From: Ephydatia muelleri
Lineage: Eukaryota; Porifera; Demospongiae; Spongillida; Spongillidae
NCBI GenBank assembly: GCA_013339895.1
Contig: JABACO010000010.1
Span: forward strand, 4,219,375 to 4,283,374
Direction: 5' to 3'
DNA length: 64,000 nt
Part shown: positions 53,339-62,997 of the stretch, in pieces
Position numbering within the stretch: position 1 is the first letter of the stretch
How the letters are laid out: every line of letters starts with the position of its first letter
Position numbers and translations under genes: made by a program
Notes under the pieces: model-generated
Told to the model about the DNA's origin: nothing
What the model saw: the letters and a program-made list of their open reading frames with translations, nothing else
The model's database searches: none

Positions 53339-56300
53339 TCACTGTGCTCTTGGGTTGTTCAGGTATTTATCATATGGCCTCACTGGAGCTCGTCTTGATC
53401 TCTTGGGCCACCTGTTGGATGAAGATGAGCCTGCTGTACTGTCACCTGGCTGCCATCCATCTCCAGGAGGCCTCTCTGCCCCAGATAGCCTTGTTCCACT
53501 TCCATCAACTGTCTCACCACCATTATCTGTGTCATCTAAGTCCCTCACATGTTCGCCCTCCGTGTCCACTTCCAACATAGGGGTTCCCATCCCCTCATCC
53601 CCACTGACCACATCTTCCTCTGCATCCTGCGCTCCAACCACTTGAGAACTTTTTGTGTGTGTGTACGGTGCTGTATGTATATTTAGATGTTGTTCTTCTA
53701 CAAATGTGTTCTGACTAGTGTGTAAATTTCCATTCTGTTTTATGAGATCCTCTTCTGGTAACTCCCTGACTCGCAATTGATCTGCATGTTTCCTCTGAAT
53801 CTTCCCACAACTTTTCACCAGATATGAATGATCATTAGTTTTTTTTTCTATACACCCTTCATCATATCCTTTTCCTTGAGTCCTTTGTACCCACACTAGT
53901 TCCCCTTCATCAAAACATCGTGGTTTACTGCGCTTGTCATGATAAATCTTCTGCTTCAATAAAGAGTAATCAATTTGACGTGCAGTATCTGGCTTTAAGA
54001 GGTCCAGCTTTGTACGCAGCTTCCGCCCTAAAAGGATTTCTGCTGGAGCCCGGCCAGTTGACTTCTGAGGGGTATTTCGGTAAGAGATTAAAAATCTCTG
54101 TAGAGCAAGGTCTGCATCTGTCTTGTTTGCCCTGGCTGCTTTGTAGCGTTCTTTGAAAGTCCTGACTGCTCTCTCAGCTAAACCATTTGACTTTGGATGG
54201 TACGGCGTGGTGCGAACATGTATAACATTGTTGCTTTCACAAAATTCCCGGAATTCCTGTGAGCTGAACTGAGGTCCATTGTCTGATACAATCATTTTTG
54301 GAAGACCAAATCGGCTAAACATTTCACGTAGAGATTTTATAGTAATTGCTGAAGTTGTTGACGTCTGGGGCTTAATTTCCAGCCACTTGGAGAAAGCATC
54401 TATCGCCACTAACCAGAAGCATCCATCAAATGGACCCGCATAATCTACATGGATCCGTGACCAAGGTTCTGTGGGAGCACACCAGGAGTACAGTAGGGTC
54501 TCAGGTTCACGTGGTCGGTTTTGTTGACATGCGCTACATTTCTTAACAAATTCCTCTACCTCCTTATCTATGCTTGGCCACCACACATAGAACCGGGCCA
54601 ATGCTCTCATCGCCCAAATTCCTGGATGACCATCGTGCAACATTGAGAGAACTGTTTTTCGGAAAATGTCTGGGATGATGATTCTCCCTTGCCAAAGCAA
54701 AATTCCTTCTTCAAAAGACAATGTGTCTCTCTTTTCATAAAAGGTGCATAATCCCGATGGGATCAGTCTTTTGTCTATCGGCCAGCCCCGCTCTACGTAC
54801 TTGATTATTTGGGAAAGCACAGCATCGCTTGCTGTCTGCTTCCGTAGCTCCCTCCTAGTCAGAGGCAAGTCTTGCAGACGGATATTCAGTAATGAATAAC
54901 TGCTTTGTTCTTCTGCCTGGGCAACAGCAGATTTGAGTGGAAGCCTTGACAACGGGTCAGCTAGGATGTTTTCTTTTCCCTTAACATACTGTATGTCATA
55001 ATCAAAAGCACACAAAGTAAGTGCCCAGCGTTGAAGTCTGTTTGCTGCCATTTTTGGTATTTCCCGTTTTGCTCCTAGGATTCTTTCCAAAGGTTTGTGG
55101 TCTGTTCGCAGCGTGAAATTCCTACCATACACGTATTGATAGAACTTGGTTACCCCAAAAATGATAGCCAGCGCTTCTTTGTCCAGAACCGAGTATTGTT
55201 TTTCGCGATCATTAAATGTTCTTGATGCATACGCTACTGGTCTTTCAGTTCCATTGTGTAATGTATGAAGAAGGACTGCACCCACTCCCTGGTTGCTTGC
55301 ATCCGTAACTAGTACTAAAGGTAGATCTTCGTTGTAGTGTACCAATGTATCCTTTGATGATAGGATCTGTTTCAAATTCTGATAAATGTTGTTGCTGGTT
55401 GTGGACCAATGCCAAGGAACTGAGTCTTTAGTGAGTGAATGAAGTGGGGCACACATAGGTTGCAAGTTGGGAATGAAACGTGAATAATAGTTTATTGCCC
55501 CCAGAAATGACCGCAACTCCTTCTTGTTAGAGGGTGCTGGCATGTTGCGGAGTGCCTCTATGTGTTCCTCAGTCGGGTGAATTCCCTGGCGGTCGATACG
55601 GTACCCCAGATAAGTCACTTCTGTTTTCAAAAACTCACATTTTGAAAGTTTAGCACGTATGTTGGCCTGTTTTAGCCTTGTGAACACTGTTCGAAGCAGC
55701 TCCAGATGTTCCTCCTTACTTTGCCCTGCCACTACAATGTCATCAATGTAGGCTGCTGTTTTTGGAATACCTGCTAAAATCGTATCCATTGTCTTCTGAA
55801 AGACGGCAGGTGCAAAGCATACCCCAAATGGGAGGCGCTTGTAGCGAAAATACCCCATATGAGTGGCTACCACCAGGTATTTTCTTGAGGGAACATCAAC
55901 TTCCATTTGTAGAAATGCATCCTTTAAGTCGATTTTTGAAAAGTATTCACTTCCCCCAAGCTTGGACACAATATCTTCAAATCTCGGAAGGGGGTGCGGG
56001 TCAACATAAACATGTTGATTGATGGTGGCCTTGAAATCGACACACAAACGAATTTTACCATTTGGCTTAGGTACACAAACTATTGGTGATGCCCATTCTA
56101 TAGGTGTGACTGTGGTGTCCACTGCTTCAAGAATATCTTCTTTGATGAGGCGCTCGATTTCTGTTTCCACTGCTTTCCGTAAGGGAAAAGGTACTGGGCG
56201 AGCTGGAAATATCTTAGGAACAGCACCATCCTTCAGGTGTACCACAGCCTTATGCCCTGTAATTGTGGTTGTATCTTCTCCAAATAATTCATCAAACTCT

Positions 56301-57637
56301 GTTAACAGCATCTTCAAATTTGTATCTTTTTGACTATCTACTGCCCCTGTACTGTCCTTTGACTTGATGTTTCTGATAGTAACTCCATCTGGCATTTTGA
56401 TGCCAAACGCAACACACCAGTCTAAACCAAATAATGGTGTGTCCTGCTGATTGATCACGATCACTGGCAGTTTCAACTCTTTGCCGAAGGCTTTAACCTT
56501 CACTACTGCTTCCCCACGTGTGTTTACTGTAACATTTGTATATGCTACCAAAGGGACTGTAGGCTGAAGTGCAGGAGATCCAATCCTTTTCCAGATATGT
56601 TCATTTATTATGGATCTTGCTGCTCCCGGGTCATATAACATCTTTACCCTGTGTTTGTTGATTGTTATCGTCAGTCTTGCTGAGAGTCCCTTTAATGCTC
56701 TTACATGTACAACATTTATGTCACTGTCAATGTCATCAATGTCACTTTCCTCTGGACCATCTGTACTTGATCCATGTCCAACAGTGTTAAGTTTCCGTGT
56801 ATGTTTTTCTCTCCTGTGTATAACTGAGGCATTCCCTGTTTTCAAGCACACTCTTGCGAAATGATTTGGACCCCCACAAGCATTGCAAGTTGATCCTTTT
56901 GCAGCGCAGTTCTCGCCTCTCCCATGCTTCCGAAAACCACACCTAAGACAGTCTATGCTGTCATCGAGCTCTTTTGGAGTTCTTTTCTGTTTCACCTTTG
57001 GTGTTTGACTTGTTCCTTTTACTCTGTGAACTTGTAAGGGTTCTGTAGCTTGCTCCCCTTTTGCCATTGACCTTATTTGTTTCTGCTGTGTTGAAGCCTG
57101 TTCCAAGATCAAAGCTGAGGCTTCAACTTGTTGAAGGGTTGTGTCATTTGTAGTATGGAGGCGGAACAGTTCCTGTTGCCAAAAATCATCGTTGATCCCA
57201 ATCGTGAGTTGGTCTCTGAGGCGCTCGTTCAATGATTCGCCAAAGTCGCAGTTTCCGGCAATAGCCCTGAGTGCTATCAAAAATTGTGATACAGTCTCGC
57301 CATCCTTTCGATGTCTCATAGTAAACTTGACACGCTCAGCCAAGATACAAGTGTCTTTCCTGTAGTGCTTTCGTAATATTTCTTTCAATTGGGCATACGT
57401 TTTGGAGGTAACTGCGTCCGGGCGAAAATGGTCTACCAAGACCTTAAACGCGTCTGGTCCAATTTTGGATAGGAGGAGATTTCGGCGGGCCTCCGCAGTA
57501 GCATCTCCTGCTAACAGGTTGTGCAACGCTAACTCAGTCTCAAAGCGTTGTATATAATATTCCCATTCCTCTCCGCTTGCGTCAAAGCGGTCAAAACGAA
57601 AACGCTGGGTAACAGCCGCAATCGCTGCTTCATTCAT
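53339..57637 (-). CDS. Gag-Pol polyprotein of the inner Ty3/gypsy element (1432 codons)
   Basis: One uninterrupted frame. Residues 1 to about 220 are Gag (capsid-like helices, EEWEYYIQRFE). About 231-266 hold two zinc-knuckle-like cysteine clusters (CLRCG, CNACGGPNHFARVC). The aspartic protease follows near 336 with DPGA in place of the usual D[TS]GA. Reverse transcriptase spans about 500-700 with FSKIDLKDAF, LPFGVCFAPAVFQ and the catalytic YIDDIVVAG near 631. RNase H begins near 778 (VLVTDAS). Integrase has an HHCC zinc-binding region near 1000-1036 (HPGIW ... CSACQ) and the DDE residues in HVDYAGPF, SDNGPQFSS and SNGLAERA (about 1066, 1122, 1156). A Ser/Thr/Pro-rich tail ends in NNPRAQ. Domain order PR-RT-RH-IN is the normal Ty3/gypsy order. 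The intact frame and identical LTRs suggest a recently active copy. Confidence 0.95.
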   Translation of the reverse strand: MNEAAIAAVTQRFRFDRFDASGEEWEYYIQRFETELALHNLLAGDATAEARRNLLLSKIGPDAFKVLVDHFRPDAVTSKTYAQLKEILRKHYRKDTCILAERVKFTMRHRKDGETVSQFLIALRAIAGNCDFGESLNERLRDQLTIGINDDFWQQELFRLHTTNDTTLQQVEASALILEQASTQQKQIRSMAKGEQATEPLQVHRVKGTSQTPKVKQKRTPKELDDSIDCLRCGFRKHGRGENCAAKGSTCNACGGPNHFARVCLKTGNASVIHRREKHTRKLNTVGHGSSTDGPEESDIDDIDSDINVVHVRALKGLSARLTITINKHRVKMLYDPGAARSIINEHIWKRIGSPALQPTVPLVAYTNVTVNTRGEAVVKVKAFGKELKLPVIVINQQDTPLFGLDWCVAFGIKMPDGVTIRNIKSKDSTGAVDSQKDTNLKMLLTEFDELFGEDTTTITGHKAVVHLKDGAVPKIFPARPVPFPLRKAVETEIERLIKEDILEAVDTTVTPIEWASPIVCVPKPNGKIRLCVDFKATINQHVYVDPHPLPRFEDIVSKLGGSEYFSKIDLKDAFLQMEVDVPSRKYLVVATHMGYFRYKRLPFGVCFAPAVFQKTMDTILAGIPKTAAYIDDIVVAGQSKEEHLELLRTVFTRLKQANIRAKLSKCEFLKTEVTYLGYRIDRQGIHPTEEHIEALRNMPAPSNKKELRSFLGAINYYSRFIPNLQPMCAPLHSLTKDSVPWHWSTTSNNIYQNLKQILSSKDTLVHYNEDLPLVLVTDASNQGVGAVLLHTLHNGTERPVAYASRTFNDREKQYSVLDKEALAIIFGVTKFYQYVYGRNFTLRTDHKPLERILGAKREIPKMAANRLQRWALTLCAFDYDIQYVKGKENILADPLSRLPLKSAVAQAEEQSSYSLLNIRLQDLPLTRRELRKQTASDAVLSQIIKYVERGWPIDKRLIPSGLCTFYEKRDTLSFEEGILLWQGRIIIPDIFRKTVLSMLHDGHPGIWAMRALARFYVWWPSIDKEVEEFVKKCSACQQNRPREPETLLYSWCAPTEPWSRIHVDYAGPFDGCFWLVAIDAFSKWLEIKPQTSTTSAITIKSLREMFSRFGLPKMIVSDNGPQFSSQEFREFCESNNVIHVRTTPYHPKSNGLAERAVRTFKERYKAARANKTDADLALQRFLISYRNTPQKSTGRAPAEILLGRKLRTKLDLLKPDTARQIDYSLLKQKIYHDKRSKPRCFDEGELVWVQRTQGKGYDEGCIEKKTNDHSYLVKSCGKIQRKHADQLRVRELPEEDLIKQNGNLHTSQNTFVEEQHLNIHTAPYTHTKSSQVVGAQDAEEDVVSGDEGMGTPMLEVDTEGEHVRDLDDTDNGGETVDGSGTRLSGAERPPGDGWQPGDSTAGSSSSNRWPKRSRRAPVRPYDKYLNNPRAQ

Positions 57638-57641
57638 TCTT

Positions 57642-57662
57642 CATCACCCTCGTCGCCAAATA
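57642..57662 (-). other. Primer-binding site of the inner Ty3/gypsy element
   Basis: Directly after the 5' LTR (minus strand) comes TATT then TGGCGACGAGGGTGATG. The first 11 bases TGGCGACGAGG are complementary to the 3' end (with CCA) of animal tRNA-Ser(GCU) as I recall it. The tRNA identity should be treated as probable. Confidence 0.65.
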
Positions 57663-57786
57663 TGTAGGATAACGTATTAGGAGAAACGAAGGTCGCCACA
57701 ATGTGTCTTAGCAAAAACCACTCTAATCAAAGCACCACGCATGCGCAATGCATTTATATTGTCAATACACACATCATAATCCTACA
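57663..57786 (-). repeat. 5' LTR of the inner Ty3/gypsy element (124 bp)
   Basis: Identical by eye to the 3' LTR at 53201-53324, with the same TGTAGGAT/ATCCTACA ends. Such a short LTR is unusual for Ty3/gypsy. The promoter for the element must lie within it. Confidence 0.95.
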
Positions 57787-58640
57787 CACAGCTTCTGGAT
57801 AACGAGTGGCATAATCACACATTATTTGCTTCGAGGTAGTGGCCATACAATGTCCATTGCTACTCGTGCAAAAGGTTCTCCAATGACAGGAAGGGAGCAC
57901 GAGTTCTACCTTCCATGGATGACCTCAGACACTTTGCACACTGCTTGCAGTAGTTAGCCACATCACGATGGACTCCTGGCCAGTAGAATCTCTGAAGTAC
58001 ATGTATTCTTTGCTCTGTCTTCTTCCGACCTAGATGACCAGCCAACGGCACACTATGTGCTAGTTCCAAGACCTGCTTCCTACACTGAGATGGCAGCACT
58101 AATTGGTCAATAACCATGTCTCCAGTTCGGCCTGGTGGTAACCACTTGCAGTGCACCAAGCCATTTTCCTCATACAATCCCTCTACGACTATGCTCGTCT
58201 TGCCTGCTGCCATACATGTACTTCGTACTTTGCTCAAGGATTCATCCTCCTTCACGAGCTTGACTAGATCATTGTCCTTGAGGTTGGTAGTAACTGCTTC
58301 CAGACCAAGTCGATGTCTTGCATGCTCCTCTCGCCTTTGTTTCCTTGACTTTTTCTGCTTCACACATCCTCCAATGAATATAGAGTCGTCAAATGGCCAG
58401 ATAGTGTCGCTTCCATTTTCTGTAAGAATTTTGTGGCTCTCTGCTCCCGACAATCTATCCTTTTTCTCATCAGAACTGTTCTGAAAATCCTGTTTTCTCT
58501 TCTGAGCTCTTGTCAAAACCATTGCCTCTTCACCTTTCTCACATGTGTCTTGTTTTAGGAACGTTTCCACTAATGGAAAATCCCAACCCAGTATGACTGA
58601 CACTGGTAGGTTATCAGCACTCCAACCTTCTGGCTGAATT
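57787..58640 (-). pseudogene. Outer Ty3/gypsy element: protease-integrase linker and integrase N-terminal half
   Basis: The minus-strand frame shows SVILGWDFPLVETFLKQD, then a charged linker with the KKSRKQRREE segment. The integrase zinc-binding region follows (LAGHLGRKKTEQRIHVLQRF, YCKQCAKC), and then CDYATRYPEAV, where the inner element interrupts it. There is no reverse transcriptase between the protease (58716-58979) and this integrase. That order (PR-IN before RT) is the arrangement known for Gmr1-like Ty3/gypsy elements of animals. Confidence 0.8.
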
Positions 58641-58659
58641 ACCCTCCCTCAATTGGTAG

Positions 58660-58979
58660 CTCTACCTCAGCTGTTGGGTACGTGAACGCATGACCATGAG
58701 CACATTTCACCGGAATCATCTCACCAGCTGTTTTTTTCCTGACACCAGGTCTCTCTTTACCAGTGTTCTTGATGCACCGGTGTCCAATAGAGTATCAGAC
58801 ACAGACACACCATTGACTGTCCCCTTTCTGTATATCTTGGAGGGTAGACAGCTTTCTACATTTCTTGTATGTACATATAGTGAGCCAAATGGTTGACATA
58901 TCGATCCATATCCTATTGTTAGCTGGTCTTGAAATTGGAGATATAATCTTTCGAGATGTAATTGATGGCGATTATACAT
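58660..58979 (-). pseudogene. Outer Ty3/gypsy element: aspartic protease
   Basis: VSVSDTLLDTGASRTLVKR contains the DTGA active-site motif. The fold continues as GEMIPVKCAHGHAFTYP and EVELPIEGG in a different frame, so at least one frameshift (near 58716) and another (near 58648) break it. Normally the protease would be joined upstream to a zinc-knuckle Gag; here that region is replaced by unrelated sequence. Confidence 0.75.
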
Positions 58980-59054
58980 ATCTTAACAGACAGCCTACTC
59001 TAGAGAGATCATCCATGTGTGTACCAAAAGCAATGGTGATTAAGAATAAATCTA

Positions 59055-59345
59055 TACTGGCAGGGATGTGATTTTTCTAATGCAATCACCACAGAATGTT
59101 TTGATTATCTCTCCATCTTTGACTTCAATGCTTTATTTGGTTTTGCATTTAAAGCACATTCTTTCAAAGGTAACCTCGTCCCTGTACAGAGCCAACAAAT
59201 CAGGACTGAGATAATCTTGTAATTCCTTATCCCTTCCAACTAATTCTTTTACTGTAGACCTGGGATTCTCTATGTGTAGTTTCCTTGCTATTTTCTGCAG
59301 TAGTAATTCTATTTGAAAGAATGATGGAAGCGTACGAAATACCGA
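59055..59345 (-). pseudogene. Minus-strand fragment with paired CxxC motifs
   Basis: Reading leftward from 59308 gives ELLLQKIARKLHIENP, YLSPDLLALYRDE and ERMCFKCKTK. One stop comes next, and then EIIKTFCGDCIRKI. The two CxxC pairs could form a zinc ribbon. A 34-nt GT/AG segment (59309-59342) lies directly upstream and could be a tiny intron, but the upstream reading would be the antisense of a gag fragment, so the splice is doubtful. I do not recognise the family. It lies inside the outer retrotransposon between Gag and protease. Confidence 0.35.
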
Positions 59346-59395
59346 AGCAGAGGTGGGTGTTCAAGCTTGCGCCACAGCTGACACATCCGGCTGTT
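59304..59395 (+). pseudogene. Opposite-strand gag fragment
   Basis: On the plus strand FERMMEAYEIPKQRWVFKLA followed by PQLT matches the Gag segment that would be expected immediately after DDIEAYLTT of the outer element. Yet the latter is on the minus strand at 60449-60667. The fragment is therefore inverted relative to its neighbour and ends in a stop a few codons later. Confidence 0.6.
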
Positions 59396-60423
59396 GGGTG
59401 AAGCTCGTCCAGGTCTGCCAGTGAAGGCGAGATCACCTCCGATTGAGCAACAGATGTACCCACCAATGGGTCCACCAATGGGTCCACCAATGGGCCCACC
59501 AATGGGTCCACCAATGGGTCCACCAATGGGTCCACCAATGGGTCCACCAATGGACCCACCAATGGGCCCACCAATGGGTCCACCAATGGGCCCACCAATG
59601 GGTCCACCAATGGGCCCACCAATGGGTCCACCAATGGGTCCACCAATGGGTCCACCAATGGGTCCACCAATGGGCCCACCAATGGGTCCACCAATGGGTC
59701 CACCAATGGGTCCACCAATGGGTCCACCAATGGGTCCACCAATGGGTCCACCAATGGGCCCACCAATGGGTCCACCAATGGGTCCACCAATGGGTCCACC
59801 AATGGGTCCACCAATGGGCCCACCAATGGGTCCACCAATGGGTCCACCAATGGGTCCACCAATGGGTCCACCTCAGGTGTATAGGCCGATGTATCTTCCA
59901 TCTCAACAAATATATAAACCGATGTTTTCCCCCAGCTATCGTCCACCTCCACCTCCACCTCAATCTCATGTTACGGTGCAGGCTGAATACAACAATCAAC
60001 ACCCTCATATAGCAAGGCACCACGTAGTTGGTTACGATGGTGGTGAGAAAAGAGGACCATTACTTCAAACACCTACTGGTGCTGTAGCCTTTCCACCTGA
60101 GCCACTGTATAGTGAAGTCTGTTCAATGATGATGAAAGACTTGTCTGAAAAGTTACCAGCACCAAGATCAGATGAATCAAAGAAGCAGAAGGATGATGAA
60201 CTGAAGAAGGATGCTGAACTGAAGCAGAAACAGGCTGAGGAAGAGAAGCAGTCTGAACTGAAGAAGAAGTGCTGCTCAGGCTGAGAAAGAGAAGCAAGCT
60301 GAGGAAGCGAGGCAGGCTGAGATAGAGAAGCAGGCTGAATTGAAAAAGAAGAAACAAGCTGAAAAGCAGATTGAAGAAACACATAAGGAAATGGGGCAGG
60401 TGCAAGGAATTGAACCACAATAA
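59394..60423 (+). pseudogene. Proline-rich repeat and coiled-coil reading frame with a frameshift
   Basis: A plus-strand frame runs through the 12-bp array as (MGPP)n, then YRPMYLPSQQIYKPMFSPSY, a poly-Pro stretch, and VVGYDGGEKRGPLLQTPTG. It then becomes a lysine/glutamate/glutamine-rich coiled coil (DDELKKDAELKQKQAEEE). It hits a stop at 60284, but the next frame immediately continues the same composition (AEKEKQAEEARQAEIEKQAE) to a stop at 60423. So one base has been lost or gained near 60270. I do not recognise the protein. It is flanked on both sides by pieces of the outer retrotransposon. Confidence 0.45.
59459..59872. repeat. 12-bp minisatellite, about 34 copies
   Basis: The unit is CCACCAATGGGT with T/C variation at the last base. 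The unit length keeps all frames open: MGPP and HQWV on the plus strand, DPLV and THWW on the minus strand. Open frames of 190-300 codons on both strands therefore carry little weight on their own. Confidence 0.95.
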
Positions 60424-60448
60424 CAGAAAAACATGCCGTACAATGCTG

Positions 60449-60722
60449 TTACAGCAAAGTTCGTTCCATCAAGTGTATTGTTGTCAGATATGCTTCAATA
60501 TCATCGTAGTCTGCCAGTCGGCAGAGACGTTCTTCTAATGACGACTTCTCCTGCATCTTGGAGCTGCCCGCCGTCTTTCCACCGAGAGATGATTCCACCA
60601 TCTTCATTAACGCTTCCATTTGATCCTGCATGCTGTAGCTGTCACTCTCTCTCTTCTTCTCTCTCACGCCTTTCCCTTTCTGCAGCTATCTCCTTCTCTC
60701 TCTGGCAACGCTCTTCCATCAT
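60449..60722 (-). pseudogene. Outer Ty3/gypsy element: gag N-terminal fragment
   Basis: The minus strand reads MMEERCQREKEIAAERERRE. After a one-base frame change near 60665 it continues as MQDQMEALMKMVESS and then YDDIEAYLTTIHLMERTLL with a stop at 60449. The coiled-coil start followed by DDIEAYLTT is characteristic of SCAN-like Gag proteins of Gmr1-like elements. The capsid part that should follow is missing here. Confidence 0.7.
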
Positions 60723-60857
60723 CTTTGCCAGATCTCCACAACATTTGCACCGTCTCCCTGTTCAACCATTTCACTCACAGGAACTTGATTTTGTCGGTAA
60801 CCCCTTCTAGAACGAGCTGTACAACAGAGGGTCCGCCGAACAAAATCTTCGACACAT

Positions 60858-61260
60858 CCCAAACACTGCCACCAAATGTGAAGGTTTTACTACCACGACC
60901 TTTACGACGACTCATAAGGGACAGGGGTATTATGATCAGCGCAATACAAAAGACTATTGGCACACAGCGCAAGTCAACACCCGAACATACACACAAAACT
61001 ATGCGTTTGTATATGTTCGTTGAATATGTTGGGAAATGTCTCGAATGTTCTCACTCTCGCGATACTTCTCGATCAACCACACCCACATCTGTTGCGGTCA
61101 TCGTGTCGCTTCACAATATACATTTGCAAATGTACAGATGTACATATAAAGATAGTTTGGGTATGCTGTATACACCCAGCCCAACTCCAAACACTTTGCA
61201 CTGCGTAAAAAAATGTGTTTGCGCATGTAGTAAACACTACGTAAACATGATGTAAAGGTC
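60858..61260 (-). repeat. Probable 5' LTR end and primer-binding site of the outer element
   Basis: Upstream of the gag fragment the minus strand shows ...CTTCACA followed by TTTGGTGGCAGTGTTTGGG at 60876-60858. This is an LTR CA-end next to a TGG-starting primer-binding-like sequence. I could not find the outer LTR boundary, and no second LTR copy is seen at the truncated left end. The right limit given is arbitrary. Confidence 0.4.
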
Positions 61261-61410
61261 ACGTTTACGTATATTTACTTGTATTTACGACGACGCAAAC
61301 CTGATGTTTACATGACGGTGTAAATATGGTAAAGGCTGGTTTTACTCATGTTTGCGCATCGCAAAGATGATGTTAAATGTAACATTTGCAATAGCTTTAC
61401 ACAAGGTATA
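61205..61410. promoter_or_regulatory. Cluster of GTAAAC/GTTTAC-type motifs
   Basis: Within about 200 bp there are many copies of GTAAACA, GTTTAC, GTAAA and TTTGCG on both strands, with CG-containing spacers. GTAAACA is the core of forkhead-factor sites. It could equally be a degenerate repeat or an LTR/TIR region. No gene here. Confidence 0.3.
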
Positions 61411-61553
61411 CAAAGGTGTTCTATAAATACACAACATTATGACGTCTATTTTACACCAGGCCTATAGTTTAATAATAACTTTGTTCAGTAAAAAAATTAT
61501 TAATATCAATACATATGCATACATAACATGTACAACGGTCACGATAACTAAAA

Positions 61554-62784
61554 TTAACAGTCAGACACTTTTGCCCATGCAGGGCAGGATGGTGGAGGTT
61601 TCGCTGTAGTTCCGTACGGCGAGGATGGTTCAGCTCCCCACGTCACCCGTTTGCGGCACATTTCAGCTGCTCTTGGTGTTCTTTTTCTTGCTGTTTTGCG
61701 ATCGAGGGATTGGAACATGCTTTGATTTCTCCACGGGAGAGTGTGGATGAGGAGCACCTTTAATCGTTCCCCCATGTGCTCATCCTCACCCGATTCCTCG
61801 GCGCTTTCTTCAGAAGACATGTACTCAATTTGAAGAATAGCAGAAAACTTTTCTTTCTGCTCCTGCGTTAAAGTATAGTTGAACCCGACAAAGCGACTTT
61901 ACGATTCTGAAGTTTCTGCATGCCAAATGATTATTGATTAATGATAAAATACGCATCGCGATAAATTCTGCATAGTCATAAACGTACGTGGTGCTTTCGC
62001 TGAAGTCTTCGTTGTTTTTTTCTCGCGTCTGGAAGTTTGTTGTTTGTTTGCAGACGCGAGCGCCGCTTCAGAGTTGTGAAGTATTTCTTGGTGGCTTCTA
62101 TAAAACATTGTTTGAATATATAAACGTATACTCTCTTGCATGGATAGCGACTTACTTTGGACAACGGGAGCAGGATACTTCTCGTTGACACAGGCTGTTG
62201 TGATCTCCGATGTCACCCGCATATTTTCAGGCGAAGAAAAACTGTGCAATACATGCAAGGTTATGTAAATACATAATTTTGCGTGAATTTTCAAATGCAA
62301 ATTGCTTACCCTGAACTTGTGTCCCATTGCATAGGTGCATCCAGTCTTTCTCGAAGATGCCTCACAACACTGTGAATAGATGTCTATATAGAAAGCACGT
62401 TATGAAATTACATGCGTGATGAATGGTTCAATTTCTATAGTGCAATATGCTTTACCAACAGTTCTTTTGGTGCTTTCTTACAAACTGCGCATTGTTGGAT
62501 GGAAGAGACAGCTGGTTGCGTAGACTTGGCCTGTAAGTCCGCCACTTGTTCTTGGAGCGATTTAATCGCCTCAAGTCGGGAATCTAAAACAAATGGTTCT
62601 CATATGCATGAAATGAATTTGAATGTTTTTTTTTTTTACCTGCAGGCCGCAACAAAGATCTTGACGACGACAGAAAAGGTGACGAAGCCCTACGCTCGCC
62701 GTCATCACCCGTTCCGAGTGATCGAACGGGAGTACGAGCTGATGCCGTGAACACACTGACTGACTCACTGAAAAATGAATGCAA
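61554..62784 (-). CDS. Unknown six-exon coiled-coil protein, frameshift in the last exon
   Basis: Exons 62784-62640, 62583-62456, 62369-62311, 62241-62156 and 62097-61988 join with agreeing phases. A last exon follows from about 61917 to 61554. The start is MHSFFSESVSVFTASA; a heptad stretch (LEAIKSLQEQVADLQ) with a CAVC pair follows. A basic region comes next (KATKKYFTTLKRRSRLQ, KKQRRLQRKHH). The last exon has an acidic MSSEESAEESGEDE block, LPWRNQSMFQSLDRKTARKR and a C-terminal PSCPAWAK. In the last exon the frame must shift near 61870 to reach the acidic block, so this copy is either broken or contains a base error. I have the impression of a repeated, possibly transposon-linked family in sponges, but cannot name it. 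Confidence 0.55.
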
Positions 62785-62997
62785 CAGATAGTGAATGAGC
62801 TGCTGTCAACAGCTGCATTATGTGACGCGCGCTTTTTTGCGCATGCAGAAGAGAAAAATGATTGGTCTGATTTTACCGCCTTGTGTATTTTTTATGTATC
62901 CGTTAATGTGAAGTATGGAATGAAATTGATTGGTCTGAATTTTCTGACGTGTTTAGATGTAACGTATTTTTGAAAAATTTTCGCGTCTGTGTAGAAT

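Larger units (their letters stand above)
53201..57786 (-). mobile_element. Complete inner Ty3/gypsy LTR retrotransposon
   Basis: The 4.6-kb element has two identical 124-bp LTRs, a primer-binding site, one uninterrupted gag-pol frame and a purine-rich AAAAAGGGGG tract just before the 3' LTR. The flanking bases are CAG on both sides (CACAG if the last two LTR bases are counted), so the target duplication is 3 or 5 bp. It is inserted inside the integrase of an older Ty3/gypsy element in the same orientation: the interrupted reading CDYATRYPEAV resumes as PLKITDA on the other side. No env-like frame is present. Confidence 0.93.

Noticed and set aside
53920..57365. Several plus-strand frames across the inner retrotransposon
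   Set aside because: Antisense shadows of the uninterrupted gag-pol frame.
59227..59958. Minus-strand (DPLV)n protein
   Set aside because: The array is open on both strands, and the sequence beside it reads as antisense of a gag fragment; only the CxxC fragment further left is kept, at low confidence.
62412..62750. Plus-strand 112-codon frame
   Set aside because: Antisense of the first two exons of the six-exon minus-strand gene, whose splice phases agree.
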